Below are positions 20,092 through 29,293 of a stretch of 60,742 bases of DNA, piece after piece; within the stretch, counting starts at the first letter, position 1; each line of letters begins with the position of its first letter. Both the position numbers and the translations under genes were made by a program. The stretch is from an uncultured Flavobacteriales bacterium. Lineage in GTDB: Bacteria > Bacteroidota > Bacteroidia > Flavobacteriales_D > Crocinitomicaceae. The notes under the pieces are model-generated. The model ran no database searches and had not been told where the DNA came from. It saw nothing but the letters and a program-made list of their open reading frames with translations. The stretch lies in assembly GCA_913051935.1 (NCBI GenBank), contig CAJXCU010000007.1, positions 1-60,742 on the forward strand, read 5' to 3'.

Positions 20092-21441
20092 TTATAATTT
20101 TAAATAATTGGTATTTAATGTTGTAATCCTGAATGTTTTTTCATTTGTATATGCGCTGCTGAATTGCTCTTTTTCTCGAAAAACAATTTTATATTCGCCC
20201 GGCTGAAGCTGCCATTTTTGAGCCCGTAACTTTGGATTTAAGTTACATACCCACTCATAATTATTGTTGTTTCGCTTTACAAAAATTTGGCCTACATAAA
20301 GCTTTGCTGATTTGAGGTCCAATGTTCCTGGTGCAGGGATATCAACAGTGTTGGTTTTATATTCTTTTATTTCAATTGTTTTATAAGTTCTTGGCAGGGT
20401 AAAAATCTCTAGATCATATTTTCCTATCAAATATTTTTGAGTGCTCCCTAAATCTTGATGATTGATCGTATTTTCTTCATCTTTCTTTGAAATACGCAAT
20501 TGATACTTTGTATTGTATTTACTTCTTGAACTGATAAACTTTAAATATCCTTGAGCGGCGTCTACTTCAATTGTATTATGAGTATGTTCTTTAATCTCTA
20601 TGTTTGTTTTCTTTATTTGGGGTAAGGTAGAAATCGTTAAATCATATTTTATTTTAGGATTTAATACCAAAGTATCAGGGTTTTTATACCTGTTAAGTGT
20701 GTGGGTATAAGTATAGAGTAGTTCTTGGCTACCGGCCCGGTAGAAAGACATAGTTACATCTGTTTCTTTGGGTCTGAGCGAGAGGTCATTTAGGTTTACC
20801 TGAACTGTGGTGTTAAGGAGTGCTTTATCAATAATATTTGTCAGCACTGATTTGAAGGTTTTCTTGTTTTCAGCTTCCGTGAAGGATCCAATACAATTGA
20901 ATTTTTCTAGATAAGAAAGATCAAGCCCGATTCCAATTACAAATGGGGTTACATTTACTTCTTTTTCTTTAAGTTTTTTGGCAATAATACATGGGTCATT
21001 GTCGCATGATTCCAATCCATCAGTGATCAAGATGATAAAGTTGCGCGCCTCACTTGTTGGAAAATCACCCGCTGCTGCCTCTAAGGATCTTGCTATTGGT
21101 GTTGCGCCTTTTGCATTCAAATATTTTACCTTTTTTTTAATTTCATCGATGGTATTTTTACCAAAGGGCACCTCTAGTTTTGTATCGTTACAATCTTGAA
21201 ATGTATTGTTTACTATCGACAGGTGTCCATAAACCCTAAGTGCAATTTCGAGGTCAGGGATACCTCGTAAATTTTCAATAGATTCATTTAATATTTCTTT
21301 AGCAGATTCCATTCTCGTTTGATGATCCCACTTTAGATTCATACTATTTGATGCATCTAGAATGAATAGAATCCTTGTTTTCGTTTGGCCGTAAGTTGCC
21401 AATGAAGCTAGAATGAATAGGATGCTTAAAAATCTATACAC
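20092..21441 (-). CDS. Secreted von Willebrand factor A domain protein
   Basis: 449 residues with a GTG start that shares its first G with the TAG stop of the transketolase N-subunit gene. This start is chosen because it supplies the signal peptide [19 protein letters not shown]. The VWA domain (about residues 22-200) has an intact MIDAS motif DASNS (Asp29, Ser31, Ser33) and LITDGLES. The remainder (about 210-449) is beta-rich with two or three related segments ([10 protein letters not shown]...IEIKEH and [10 protein letters not shown]...IEIKEY), resembling repeated PEGA or carboxypeptidase-regulatory-like modules. It is predicted periplasmic or surface-exposed. Its place between two halves of a cytoplasmic enzyme is odd and gives no clear functional hint. 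Confidence 0.85.
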   Translation of the reverse strand: MYRFLSILFILASLATYGQTKTRILFILDASNSMNLKWDHQTRMESAKEILNESIENLRGIPDLEIALRVYGHLSIVNNTFQDCNDTKLEVPFGKNTIDEIKKKVKYLNAKGATPIARSLEAAAGDFPTSEARNFIILITDGLESCDNDPCIIAKKLKEKEVNVTPFVIGIGLDLSYLEKFNCIGSFTEAENKKTFKSVLTNIIDKALLNTTVQVNLNDLSLRPKETDVTMSFYRAGSQELLYTYTHTLNRYKNPDTLVLNPKIKYDLTISTLPQIKKTNIEIKEHTHNTIEVDAAQGYLKFISSRSKYNTKYQLRISKKDEENTINHQDLGSTQKYLIGKYDLEIFTLPRTYKTIEIKEYKTNTVDIPAPGTLDLKSAKLYVGQIFVKRNNNNYEWVCNLNPKLRAQKWQLQPGEYKIVFREKEQFSSAYTNEKTFRITTLNTNYLKL

Positions 21442-22283
21442 TAATAATCGCCTAATGTTTCTTTGAGTTGGCTTAAGGCACTACTTAATTGTTCATCATT
21501 TGGAGCAACACCATGCCATTTGTGAGTCCCCATCATAAAGTCAACTCCCATTCCCATTTCAGTCGCCATGATGATTACGACGGGCTTACCACGGCCTAAT
21601 TTATTCTTGGCCTCTGTCATGGTGCTATGAATATTTTCAAAGTTGTGTCCGTCCATTTCCAATACCTCCCATCCAAAAGCTTGCCATTTTTCAGATAGTG
21701 ACCCTAAAGAGAGTACATTTTCCACATCTCCATCAATTTGTCGGCCATTAAAATCGATAGTTGCAATCAAATTATCCACCTTATTCGCGGCGGCATACAT
21801 TGCTGCTTCCCAAATCTGTCCTTCTTGTAGTTCACCATCGCCATGAAGCGTGTAAACGATGGATTTATCCTTATTTAATTTTTTTGTCTGTGCTGTTCCG
21901 AGAGCAACCGATAGTCCTTGTCCCAATGAACCAGATGCCATTCTTATGCCTTCTAAGTTTTTATCTGTAGAGGGGTGGCCTTGCAATCTTGAGGATATTT
22001 TTCGAAAAGTAGCCAATTCCGATACAGGAAAATAACCTTTACGAGCCAAAACACTATACCATACAGGTGAAATGTGTCCATTTGATAGAAAAAAAACATC
22101 CTCATTCAATGCATCCATTGTGAAATTTGATGCATTATGATTCATCGCCTCAAAGTACAAATAAGTCAGGAGATCTGCACAGCCCAATGAGCCTCCTGGA
22201 TGCCCTGATTTAACGGCAGAAACCATTCGTACGATATCCCGCCTTACTTGCGACGAAATTGCTTTTAAGTCCTCTTTATTCAT
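21441..22283 (-). CDS. Transketolase, N-terminal subunit (split enzyme)
   Basis: 280 residues covering the ThDP pyrophosphate-binding domain: SGHPGGSLGCADLLTYLYF, LSNGHISPVWYSVLA, GSLGQGLSVALGTA, and the Mg/ThDP motif GDGELQEGQIWEA followed by ATIDFNGRQIDG. This half binds the diphosphate of thiamine diphosphate and pairs with the product of 19133-20089. It is the first gene of the operon. The stop codon overlaps the GTG of the VWA gene by one base, so those two are likely translationally coupled. Confidence 0.94.
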   Translation of the reverse strand: MNKEDLKAISSQVRRDIVRMVSAVKSGHPGGSLGCADLLTYLYFEAMNHNASNFTMDALNEDVFFLSNGHISPVWYSVLARKGYFPVSELATFRKISSRLQGHPSTDKNLEGIRMASGSLGQGLSVALGTAQTKKLNKDKSIVYTLHGDGELQEGQIWEAAMYAAANKVDNLIATIDFNGRQIDGDVENVLSLGSLSEKWQAFGWEVLEMDGHNFENIHSTMTEAKNKLGRGKPVVIIMATEMGMGVDFMMGTHKWHGVAPNDEQLSSALSQLKETLGDY

Positions 22284-22417
22284 GGTTTTATATATTGGAT
22301 AGTATTGCTAACTTTACAAAACTAATTTTAATTGTCATGTGACTTAAATAATTCTTTGAACAAAAGGAGCAACTTTTCAACGATTTAAAGGTCTATTATG
22401 ATGAAAACAACACGTTT

Positions 22418-22789
22418 ATGAAATTATTTCTCTCTTTCACTTTATTTCTATGTCTCTGTTTTCACGTTTCTTCTCAGGTAAATAACAGCAAGCTACTATT
22501 GAGTTATAGCCAGGAAGAATTGAATGAGATAAAACAAGCAGACGAAGATCAATTCCAAATTTTACAGTATGCGCTAGACCATGCTATGTACACCTCTGAT
22601 TATGACGAAACGAAGCATTCCGGATTAGCAATTGTTTCATTAGACAAAAAAGTGATCAGTCCATCGTTCACTGATTTTGGATTTAAAATCAAAGACGAAA
22701 ACCAATATTTTTACTGGAAAGAAGAAGGTAAACTACTCATTGTTAAATCTTTTTGGGTTTTGAACAATGAAAAACATTCCAAATTATGA
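22418..22789 (+). CDS. Small secreted protein, unknown function
   Basis: 123 residues. A clear signal peptide (KLFLSFTLFLCLCFHVSSQ) precedes a short polar domain (LSYSQEELNEIKQADEDQFQ ... YFYWKEEGKLLIVKSFWVL). I do not recognise a family. The stop (TGA) overlaps the ATG of the next gene as ATGA, so it is probably translationally coupled to the CUB/P-domain cargo and may assist it, or simply share expression. The start at 22418 is chosen because it gives the complete signal peptide. Confidence 0.7.
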   Translation: MKLFLSFTLFLCLCFHVSSQVNNSKLLLSYSQEELNEIKQADEDQFQILQYALDHAMYTSDYDETKHSGLAIVSLDKKVISPSFTDFGFKIKDENQYFYWKEEGKLLIVKSFWVLNNEKHSKL

Positions 22790-25689
22790 TGCGCATTTAT
22801 TTTGCGCTGATCGTCAGCCTCACGTTTTTAATTCAGAGCCACGCACAAACAGTCACAATGGGCGATGATGGTTTCCCGGAGGGCAATCCTATGGATTGTA
22901 ATAATTTTGGTCTTGTTGGAACTAATTTTGAAGATCCAGGTGGCGGAGGAAACTATCCTGCCAATTTTAATGACACCACTGTTTTTTGCCCTGATCTGAA
23001 CCTTGGAACGAAGGCCACAATCACTTTTGCTATAAATGCTGGGTTTGAATTTGATGTCGATGGCTCGGACTTTATTTGGGTTTACGATGGGCCAAATACG
23101 AATGCCCCTCTTCTTGGAATACATAATTCTGTAACTGATCCAACAGGCTTTGCTTATCAAGCAAGTTGGAATAATCCTTCTGGATGCTTAACTGTTGTTT
23201 TTATTTCTGATGGTGCCGGTGAAGGGACAGGTTGGTTGGCGAATGCATCTTGTGGAAACCAATTTCAACCCTTCGAAGCCCATATGGAGGCCTTCGTTAA
23301 TGGCATTGGTCCAGATGCTTTAAACCCAGCAGATACTGGTTTTGTTGATATTTGTTTTGGAGATAGTATTTTGTTTGTAGCCAAACCTATCTTCCCAAAT
23401 TCTCTTGACTCTACCGGTTTTGGTTATTCCCAAAACATTGACTTGGATATTGATTTTGAGTGGAATATAACAGACGGTAATAGCTATCCAAGTAATGATT
23501 CGATCTGGTTCACACCGCCCGCACGGGCAGGTTATTTAGTGGACCTTAAAATTGAAGATCAATTTCCTTTAAACGAACGGGTGAGGAGTAAGGTTCGGGT
23601 TTCATTGCTACCGAGTTTTGCAGGTACTGGTCCGCTGCAAGACTCAGTTTGTCTTGGTGCAAGCACAACCCTAATTGGTGGTGTGACAGAGCAAGATACC
23701 GTTGGTGTTGAGATTCCCCCAGGCTCATTTGAACTAGGCGGTAATTTTGCAGGCCTCACATATTTACCGGATGGCTCTGGCCAGCAATATCAAGCACCGA
23801 TTACCATCAATGGATTCCCTGGAGGCTCAACAATCACGAATGAGCAAGACCTAAACCAAGTTTGTATTACGATGGAACATTCTTATCTAGGAGATTTAGA
23901 AATTTGGTTACAATGCCCCAATGGTACCACAGTGCCGTTGGTCAATTCATACAGCCCTGGTTTTTTGCCGGGTGGAAACAGTGGAGGAGGAACTTTCTTA
24001 GGAGATCCAATTAACGATAGTGGAGGTGGTGGACCTGGTGAAGGTTGGGAATATTGTTTCAGCTCTGTTTTTAATGATCTTGGCCCTTTGACTCAAAATC
24101 TTGGAAATACGATTCCCGCACCGAATTTTGGAATGAATGGTGCTTCAATTAATCCTAACGATGTATATGCCCCTGAAAATTCTTTCAACTCGCTTGTTGG
24201 CTGCCCTGTAAATGGCAATTGGACAATATTTGTACAGGATAATCTTGGAATCGATGACGGGTATATTTTTGAATGGGGATTGTTTTTTGATGCCTCCTAT
24301 TTTCCTGGATTAGGTTCCTATCAAACTTTTGCAGATACTAGCTGGTGGAACAATGACCCTACGATTATTTCCGGACAAAATGATACCTCTATTGTTGTTC
24401 AACCAGAGTCAACAGGAACCTATAGCTATGTTTTTAACGTTGAGGATGATTTCGGCTGTGCATATGATACAACTGTTTCGTTTACGGTAACCGCAGGTCC
24501 TGAAATATTTCCCGATACTATTGCCTGCGACTTGGCTTTTCAAGTTTCGGGAACCGAAGCTTTTAGCGGCGGAGTGTGGTCAACCCTCGATACAGCGCTC
24601 ACAATCAGCAATAGTTCATTAGATAATCCCTTGATTACTTCATCATCAGGAGGGTATTTTGATGTTTCCTTTACGGACAATGAATGTAATGTCACGGTGA
24701 CCTCTCAAATTCATTATCCCCCTTATTTATATATTGAAATGCCAGACACAACTGTCTGCGAAGGTTCTAACTTTGAAATCGTTCCTATTGTTTCTGCGCA
24801 AGATTTGGACTCAGGATATGTCCCGTATATTGAATACAGTTGGAATAATGGTTCGACTGATTCCACGCTGATAGTTAATGACGCGGGTGTTTATGAATTT
24901 AACGTATCAAATGAGTGTTACCTTGTTTCAGATGATTTCACATTATTGGCGTTGCCTAGTCTTCAAAATGATACTACAGTATGCGATTATGCCTTTCAGA
25001 TTACAGGTACTATTGCTCCTAATGGTGGTTTTTGGTCGTCGACAAGCACGGAAATAGATCTGTCTGGAGATGTTTTAAATCCCGACGTAAGTACAAGCTT
25101 AGCAGGTTTATACGGCCTAACCTTTACTGATCCAGTTTGTGAAAATGATCAAACTGTTTTTGTATCCTTTCCGCCAAATTATAATGTTGTGGCAATAGAT
25201 ACCGCTGTGTGTTTCGGATCGACGGTTAGCCTTGGAGCAATTCCAATTCCAGATGCAGTTCAGTCAGGATACCCGCTTGATTATACACTGAATTGGAGTA
25301 ATGGTGATACAGGGCCTATCATTTCTGTAAACGAAGAAGGAATTTATACTGTAACCCTTAACCACCAGTGTGGATTGGCAACAGCTGATTCTGAATTAGA
25401 ATTTTATGGTTGCGATCTACAGGTGCCAAATGTTCTTGTTTTATCATCAGAGGTAGGGAATGATGAATTTTTTGTCAACTATAACGGCATCGTTGATTTT
25501 AATTGTCTCATTTTAAATAGATGGGGGAATGTCATTTTTCAATATACGGATCCTACCGGGAGCTGGGATGGTACGAACCAAAAATCTGGAAAGTTGGCAA
25601 CAGAAGGGACATACTTCTATAAAATAGATGCGACCTTTGAAGGCGGAGAGCCTGTACAAAAACATGGATTCGTTGTGCTAAAATACTGA
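22786..25689 (+). CDS. T9SS type B secreted protein with CUB-like and P-domain-like modules
   Basis: 967 residues. Signal peptide MMRIYFALIVSLTFLIQSHAQ. Residues ~22-155 look like a CUB domain (FIWVYDGPNTNAPLLG, CLTVVFISDGAGEGTGW). Residues ~330-510 resemble a proprotein-convertase P domain (VCITMEHSYLGDLEIWLQCP, GNWTIFVQDNLGIDDGYIFE). Residues ~570-880 hold two ~150-residue repeats, each with a Cys-containing DT..C(D) start and a (S/N)WSNG(S/D) segment. The last ~90 residues (VPNVLVLSSEVGNDEFFV, LNRWGNVIFQY, SWDGTNQKSGKLATEGTYFY, HGFVVLKY) are a type B T9SS sorting domain with a variant start. I infer a surface or released adhesive protein. No PorP/SprF partner is adjacent. Confidence 0.88.
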   Translation: MMRIYFALIVSLTFLIQSHAQTVTMGDDGFPEGNPMDCNNFGLVGTNFEDPGGGGNYPANFNDTTVFCPDLNLGTKATITFAINAGFEFDVDGSDFIWVYDGPNTNAPLLGIHNSVTDPTGFAYQASWNNPSGCLTVVFISDGAGEGTGWLANASCGNQFQPFEAHMEAFVNGIGPDALNPADTGFVDICFGDSILFVAKPIFPNSLDSTGFGYSQNIDLDIDFEWNITDGNSYPSNDSIWFTPPARAGYLVDLKIEDQFPLNERVRSKVRVSLLPSFAGTGPLQDSVCLGASTTLIGGVTEQDTVGVEIPPGSFELGGNFAGLTYLPDGSGQQYQAPITINGFPGGSTITNEQDLNQVCITMEHSYLGDLEIWLQCPNGTTVPLVNSYSPGFLPGGNSGGGTFLGDPINDSGGGGPGEGWEYCFSSVFNDLGPLTQNLGNTIPAPNFGMNGASINPNDVYAPENSFNSLVGCPVNGNWTIFVQDNLGIDDGYIFEWGLFFDASYFPGLGSYQTFADTSWWNNDPTIISGQNDTSIVVQPESTGTYSYVFNVEDDFGCAYDTTVSFTVTAGPEIFPDTIACDLAFQVSGTEAFSGGVWSTLDTALTISNSSLDNPLITSSSGGYFDVSFTDNECNVTVTSQIHYPPYLYIEMPDTTVCEGSNFEIVPIVSAQDLDSGYVPYIEYSWNNGSTDSTLIVNDAGVYEFNVSNECYLVSDDFTLLALPSLQNDTTVCDYAFQITGTIAPNGGFWSSTSTEIDLSGDVLNPDVSTSLAGLYGLTFTDPVCENDQTVFVSFPPNYNVVAIDTAVCFGSTVSLGAIPIPDAVQSGYPLDYTLNWSNGDTGPIISVNEEGIYTVTLNHQCGLATADSELEFYGCDLQVPNVLVLSSEVGNDEFFVNYNGIVDFNCLILNRWGNVIFQYTDPTGSWDGTNQKSGKLATEGTYFYKIDATFEGGEPVQKHGFVVLKY

Positions 25690-25697
25690 GAAACCTC

Positions 25698-25705
25698 TAA
25701 CTTTG
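25698..25705 (+). promoter_or_regulatory. Putative -7 box for the hutU operon
   Basis: TAACTTTG is an exact TAnnTTTG match, 22 nt before the hutU ATG. A TTG lies 22 nt upstream inside the end of the previous gene, slightly longer than the usual spacing. Confidence 0.45.
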
Positions 25706-25727
25706 TATTTCTAATAAACCAAGAAAT

Positions 25728-27734
25728 ATGAAGCCATTTGCTGAAGAAATTTTAGAAGGAATACCTACCCGAATTCCCGAGCAAAAGCCGATTGAACCAG
25801 CTATCAATCATGCGCCTAAAAGAAAAGATATTCTCAATAGCGAAGAAAAAAAACTTGCGCTAAGGAATGCACTGCGTTATTTCCCTAAGCATCAGCATGC
25901 GGAATTGATGATTGAATTCATGAACGAATTAAAGACTTACGGTCGAATCTATATGCATCGGTATCGTCCTAATCATGAGATTATCGCACGCCCTATTTCC
26001 GAATATCCCGGTAAATGTATGGAGGCAAAAGCGATCATGCTAATGATTCAAAATAATCTGAGCTTGGCTGTTGCACAGCACCCTCATGAGCTTATTACCT
26101 ATGGCGGAAATGGTTCCGTATTTCAGAATTGGATTCAATACCGCTTGACGATGAAGTACCTTTCGGAAATGACAGAGGAGCAGACTCTGGTCATGAATTC
26201 AGGTCACCCTCAAGGTTTGTTTCCGTCTCATAGAAATGCTCCACGGGTAGTTGTTTCAAATGGAATGATGATACCGAACTATTCAAAACCAGATGATTGG
26301 GAGAAGTTTAATGCATTAGGTGTCACTCAATATGGCCAAATGACAGCTGGTTCATATATGTATATTGGTCCGCAAGGTATTGTTCATGGAACAACCTTAA
26401 CTGTCCTAAACGCCATTCGGAAAATGACAAAACTAAATGCATCAACGAATGGTAAGCTTTTCGTAACAGCTGGTTTAGGTGGTATGTCTGGAGCGCAGCC
26501 AAAAGCAGGAAATATTGCAGGTGTTATTTCTGTTACTGCAGAGATTAACCCGAAGGCAGCTAAAACAAGACATGATCAAGGATGGGTTGATGAGGTAATA
26601 GAAGATTTAGAGTTACTCTGTGAACGGGTAAAAAGGGCAAAATCTGATGCGGAGATAGTGTCAATTGCTTACTTGGGAAATATAGTTGATGTTTGGGAAA
26701 AGTTCAATTCAGAAAACATTCATATTGATTTGGGTTCAGACCAAACATCCTTGCACAACCCCTGGGCAGGAGGCTACTACCCTGTCGGGCAGAGTTTCGA
26801 GGACTCAAATAAAATGATGGCCTCAAATCCTGATTTATTTAAGAAAAAAGTACAAGAAAGCCTCGTTCGTCATGCTGCAGCAATTCAAATGAGCACAGAT
26901 AAAGGCACCTATTTCTTTGATTACGGAAATGCATTTTTATTGGAGGCGACTAGGGCAGGTGCAGCATTGAGAGCCGAAAATGGAGATGATTTTATTTATC
27001 CCTCCTACATTCAGGATATTTTAGGACCTATGTGCTTCGATTTTGGCTTTGGCCCATTCCGTTGGGTATGCGCATCAGGTGCACAAAGTGATTTGGATAA
27101 AACCGATGAAATAGCCTGTGCTGTTTTAGAGGAAATGATGCGCAAAAGTCCTCCAGAAATTAAACAACAGATGGCCGATAATATACAATGGATAAAAGGA
27201 GCACGTGAAAATCAATTGGTTGTTGGATCAAAAGCGCGAATTTTATATGCCGATGCCGAAGGTCGAATGAAAATAGCTGAGGCATTTAATCAGGCAATTA
27301 GAGAAAATAAAATTGGTCCTGTCATTCTTGGACGTGACCATCATGATGTTTCAGGAACAGATTCGCCGTATAGAGAAACCTCAAATATTTACGATGGCTC
27401 AAGATATACTGCCGACATGGCTATTCAAAATGTGATTGGCGACAGTTTTAGAGGCGCCACTTGGGTATCTATTCATAATGGTGGTGGTGTCGGCTGGGGT
27501 GAAGTCATCAATGGTGGTTTTGGAATGCTCATCGATGGAAGTGAAAGGTCATCTCAACATATCAAGCAAATGTTACATTGGGACGTTAACAATGGTATTG
27601 CAAGAAGAAGCTGGGCTCGAAATGAAAATGCGAATTTTGCAATTGAGAGAGCCATGGAAAAAGAGCCTCTTTTAAAGGTTACGATGCCACAAAAAGTAGA
27701 GGATGATTTGCTTTCAAAAATCGATTTTTCTTAA
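25728..27734 (+). CDS. hutU: Urocanate hydratase
   Basis: 668 residues, the long form seen in Bacteroidota (classical enzymes are ~555). It hydrates urocanate to imidazolonepropionate in histidine breakdown, using tightly bound NAD+. Visible blocks: ELITYGGNGSVFQNWIQYRL, SGHPQGLFPSHRNAPR, the NAD-binding GLGGMSGAQPKAGNIAG, DQTSLHNPWAGGYYPVG, FGPFRWVCASGAQSDL with Cys448 at the position of the conserved active-site Cys, and WVSIHNGGGVGWGEVINGGF. hutH, hutI and hutG are not in the window. The stop shares a base with the next ATG (TAATG), coupling it to an unrelated membrane protein. Confidence 0.96.
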   Translation: MKPFAEEILEGIPTRIPEQKPIEPAINHAPKRKDILNSEEKKLALRNALRYFPKHQHAELMIEFMNELKTYGRIYMHRYRPNHEIIARPISEYPGKCMEAKAIMLMIQNNLSLAVAQHPHELITYGGNGSVFQNWIQYRLTMKYLSEMTEEQTLVMNSGHPQGLFPSHRNAPRVVVSNGMMIPNYSKPDDWEKFNALGVTQYGQMTAGSYMYIGPQGIVHGTTLTVLNAIRKMTKLNASTNGKLFVTAGLGGMSGAQPKAGNIAGVISVTAEINPKAAKTRHDQGWVDEVIEDLELLCERVKRAKSDAEIVSIAYLGNIVDVWEKFNSENIHIDLGSDQTSLHNPWAGGYYPVGQSFEDSNKMMASNPDLFKKKVQESLVRHAAAIQMSTDKGTYFFDYGNAFLLEATRAGAALRAENGDDFIYPSYIQDILGPMCFDFGFGPFRWVCASGAQSDLDKTDEIACAVLEEMMRKSPPEIKQQMADNIQWIKGARENQLVVGSKARILYADAEGRMKIAEAFNQAIRENKIGPVILGRDHHDVSGTDSPYRETSNIYDGSRYTADMAIQNVIGDSFRGATWVSIHNGGGVGWGEVINGGFGMLIDGSERSSQHIKQMLHWDVNNGIARRSWARNENANFAIERAMEKEPLLKVTMPQKVEDDLLSKIDFS

Positions 27735-29293
27735 TGAATCCTGAAAGGTTTCATGGGTATTATTGGTTGGTTTTACTGTCGCTTATTTTATATGTTCCGC
27801 TTATTCTCCTAGGAGGATTTGGAACTTCAGACGATTTGTCTCTTGTTGCTCACATTGGTTCAGATTATTGGAAAGATTTGGAGTATAGTCTTTCCCGTTC
27901 TGGTCATATTTCTCGTCCTATCTACGGTATTATACAAACGACCTTACTTCATTTGTTTGGAAAAAGCTTTCTGTTGTATAATATTTGTCGTTTGGCGCTT
28001 TGGGCAGTGCTTATATATGCAGCCCACATTGTATTTAAAAAATCCGTAGGAAGGAGAAATGGCTTGTTGTTTTTGTTTTTTTTATCCTTTCCCATCTTCG
28101 CTTCTTCTCAGCTATTTAATGCGATGCAAACGGGATATTTATTGTCTATTATCTTTTTTCTTTTAGCACTTAGATCAATACAAAAAGAAAATGTAAAGTG
28201 GGCATTTCGTTTTTATTTCATTTATTTTTTTTGGTCTCTATTGGCCTTACTTGCTTGTGAAATAGTTTTTCCATTATTCCTTTTTCCTCTTTTGCAGTTA
28301 TGGAGTAATTCCGATAGACGATTCAGAAATATATTATTCTCAACAGGCTTGGTTTTTGGCCTTGTACTCATTTTAAAGTTTGTTATTGGTCCCAACTATC
28401 AGATTGGCAATGCCATTTACGGTTTTTCTTTTTCGATGCACTCTTTTTTACAAGGTGTTTATTATTTCTTCACTCTGTCCATAGAGTTGCCTTTACTTTT
28501 GTTTGAGGTTATACCTTTTTACTTTTCTGAACCCTTGCTATGGCTTAGTCTTTTGGTCATACCTTTGGTTTATTGGTCAAAATCAGGATCTAGTAAAAGG
28601 CTTGGCAGGAGTACTTTTATAAATACACTGATTACAATCTTCGCATGTTCTGTCATTTTCATCCTCTCTAATTATCCTGCTGTAACATACGGCCTATATA
28701 ATAAAATGCTTCTTCCAAGTCATTTATTTGTTTGCCTTGCTCTGGCTATTATTTGTGCCTGGCTTTTACACAGTAGGCTCTATGTAATACCCTATGTTGT
28801 CGCCGTCTTATGGTTTGCTTCAATGGAAATGCAGGTGATAAATTCCATTCGTTCTTGGAATAAAAGAACAGAGGTATATGCGGATTTAGTACCATTGTTA
28901 GATGACAATACAGTAGATTATGTATTTGTCGAGGTTCCATATTTCTTAAATTCCAATTATAATAATGAACCAGTCTTCTCGCTTATTGAGGATTTTCAGG
29001 GAGGTCTTATTCTAAACGGGTATCAAGGAATGGAGGAAAATATCTTTCCATTTACAGCTCGAATGAAAGAGGATTCATTGTATTGGCCTAATCATAATAT
29101 TGTAAATGTGATTCGAACAAAAAAAATTGATAATTTCTTCTGTGTTTCTGCTTCAAAGAAGGCACCTCATTACTTCGATACTAAGCTGAGGAATACCAAT
29201 GCTTCTGAATTTATAGTCTCAGATGATTTTTCAAGTCAAAAGGAGTGTCTTCGAGAGCAGTTGCGTTCATATATTTCTAAAATATTTAAATAA
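27734..29293 (+). CDS. GT-C-like multi-pass membrane protein, unknown function
   Basis: 519 residues. About 10-11 hydrophobic helices cover residues 10-385, followed by a soluble C-terminal part (about 390-519). An acidic TSDD motif sits right after the first helix, the location of the catalytic Asp motif in GT-C glycosyltransferases; that is my only hint of function. The start overlaps the hutU stop (TAATG) and the stop overlaps the next start (TAATG), so the three genes are tightly coupled. I do not recognise a named family. Confidence 0.8.
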   Translation: MNPERFHGYYWLVLLSLILYVPLILLGGFGTSDDLSLVAHIGSDYWKDLEYSLSRSGHISRPIYGIIQTTLLHLFGKSFLLYNICRLALWAVLIYAAHIVFKKSVGRRNGLLFLFFLSFPIFASSQLFNAMQTGYLLSIIFFLLALRSIQKENVKWAFRFYFIYFFWSLLALLACEIVFPLFLFPLLQLWSNSDRRFRNILFSTGLVFGLVLILKFVIGPNYQIGNAIYGFSFSMHSFLQGVYYFFTLSIELPLLLFEVIPFYFSEPLLWLSLLVIPLVYWSKSGSSKRLGRSTFINTLITIFACSVIFILSNYPAVTYGLYNKMLLPSHLFVCLALAIICAWLLHSRLYVIPYVVAVLWFASMEMQVINSIRSWNKRTEVYADLVPLLDDNTVDYVFVEVPYFLNSNYNNEPVFSLIEDFQGGLILNGYQGMEENIFPFTARMKEDSLYWPNHNIVNVIRTKKIDNFFCVSASKKAPHYFDTKLRNTNASEFIVSDDFSSQKECLREQLRSYISKIFK

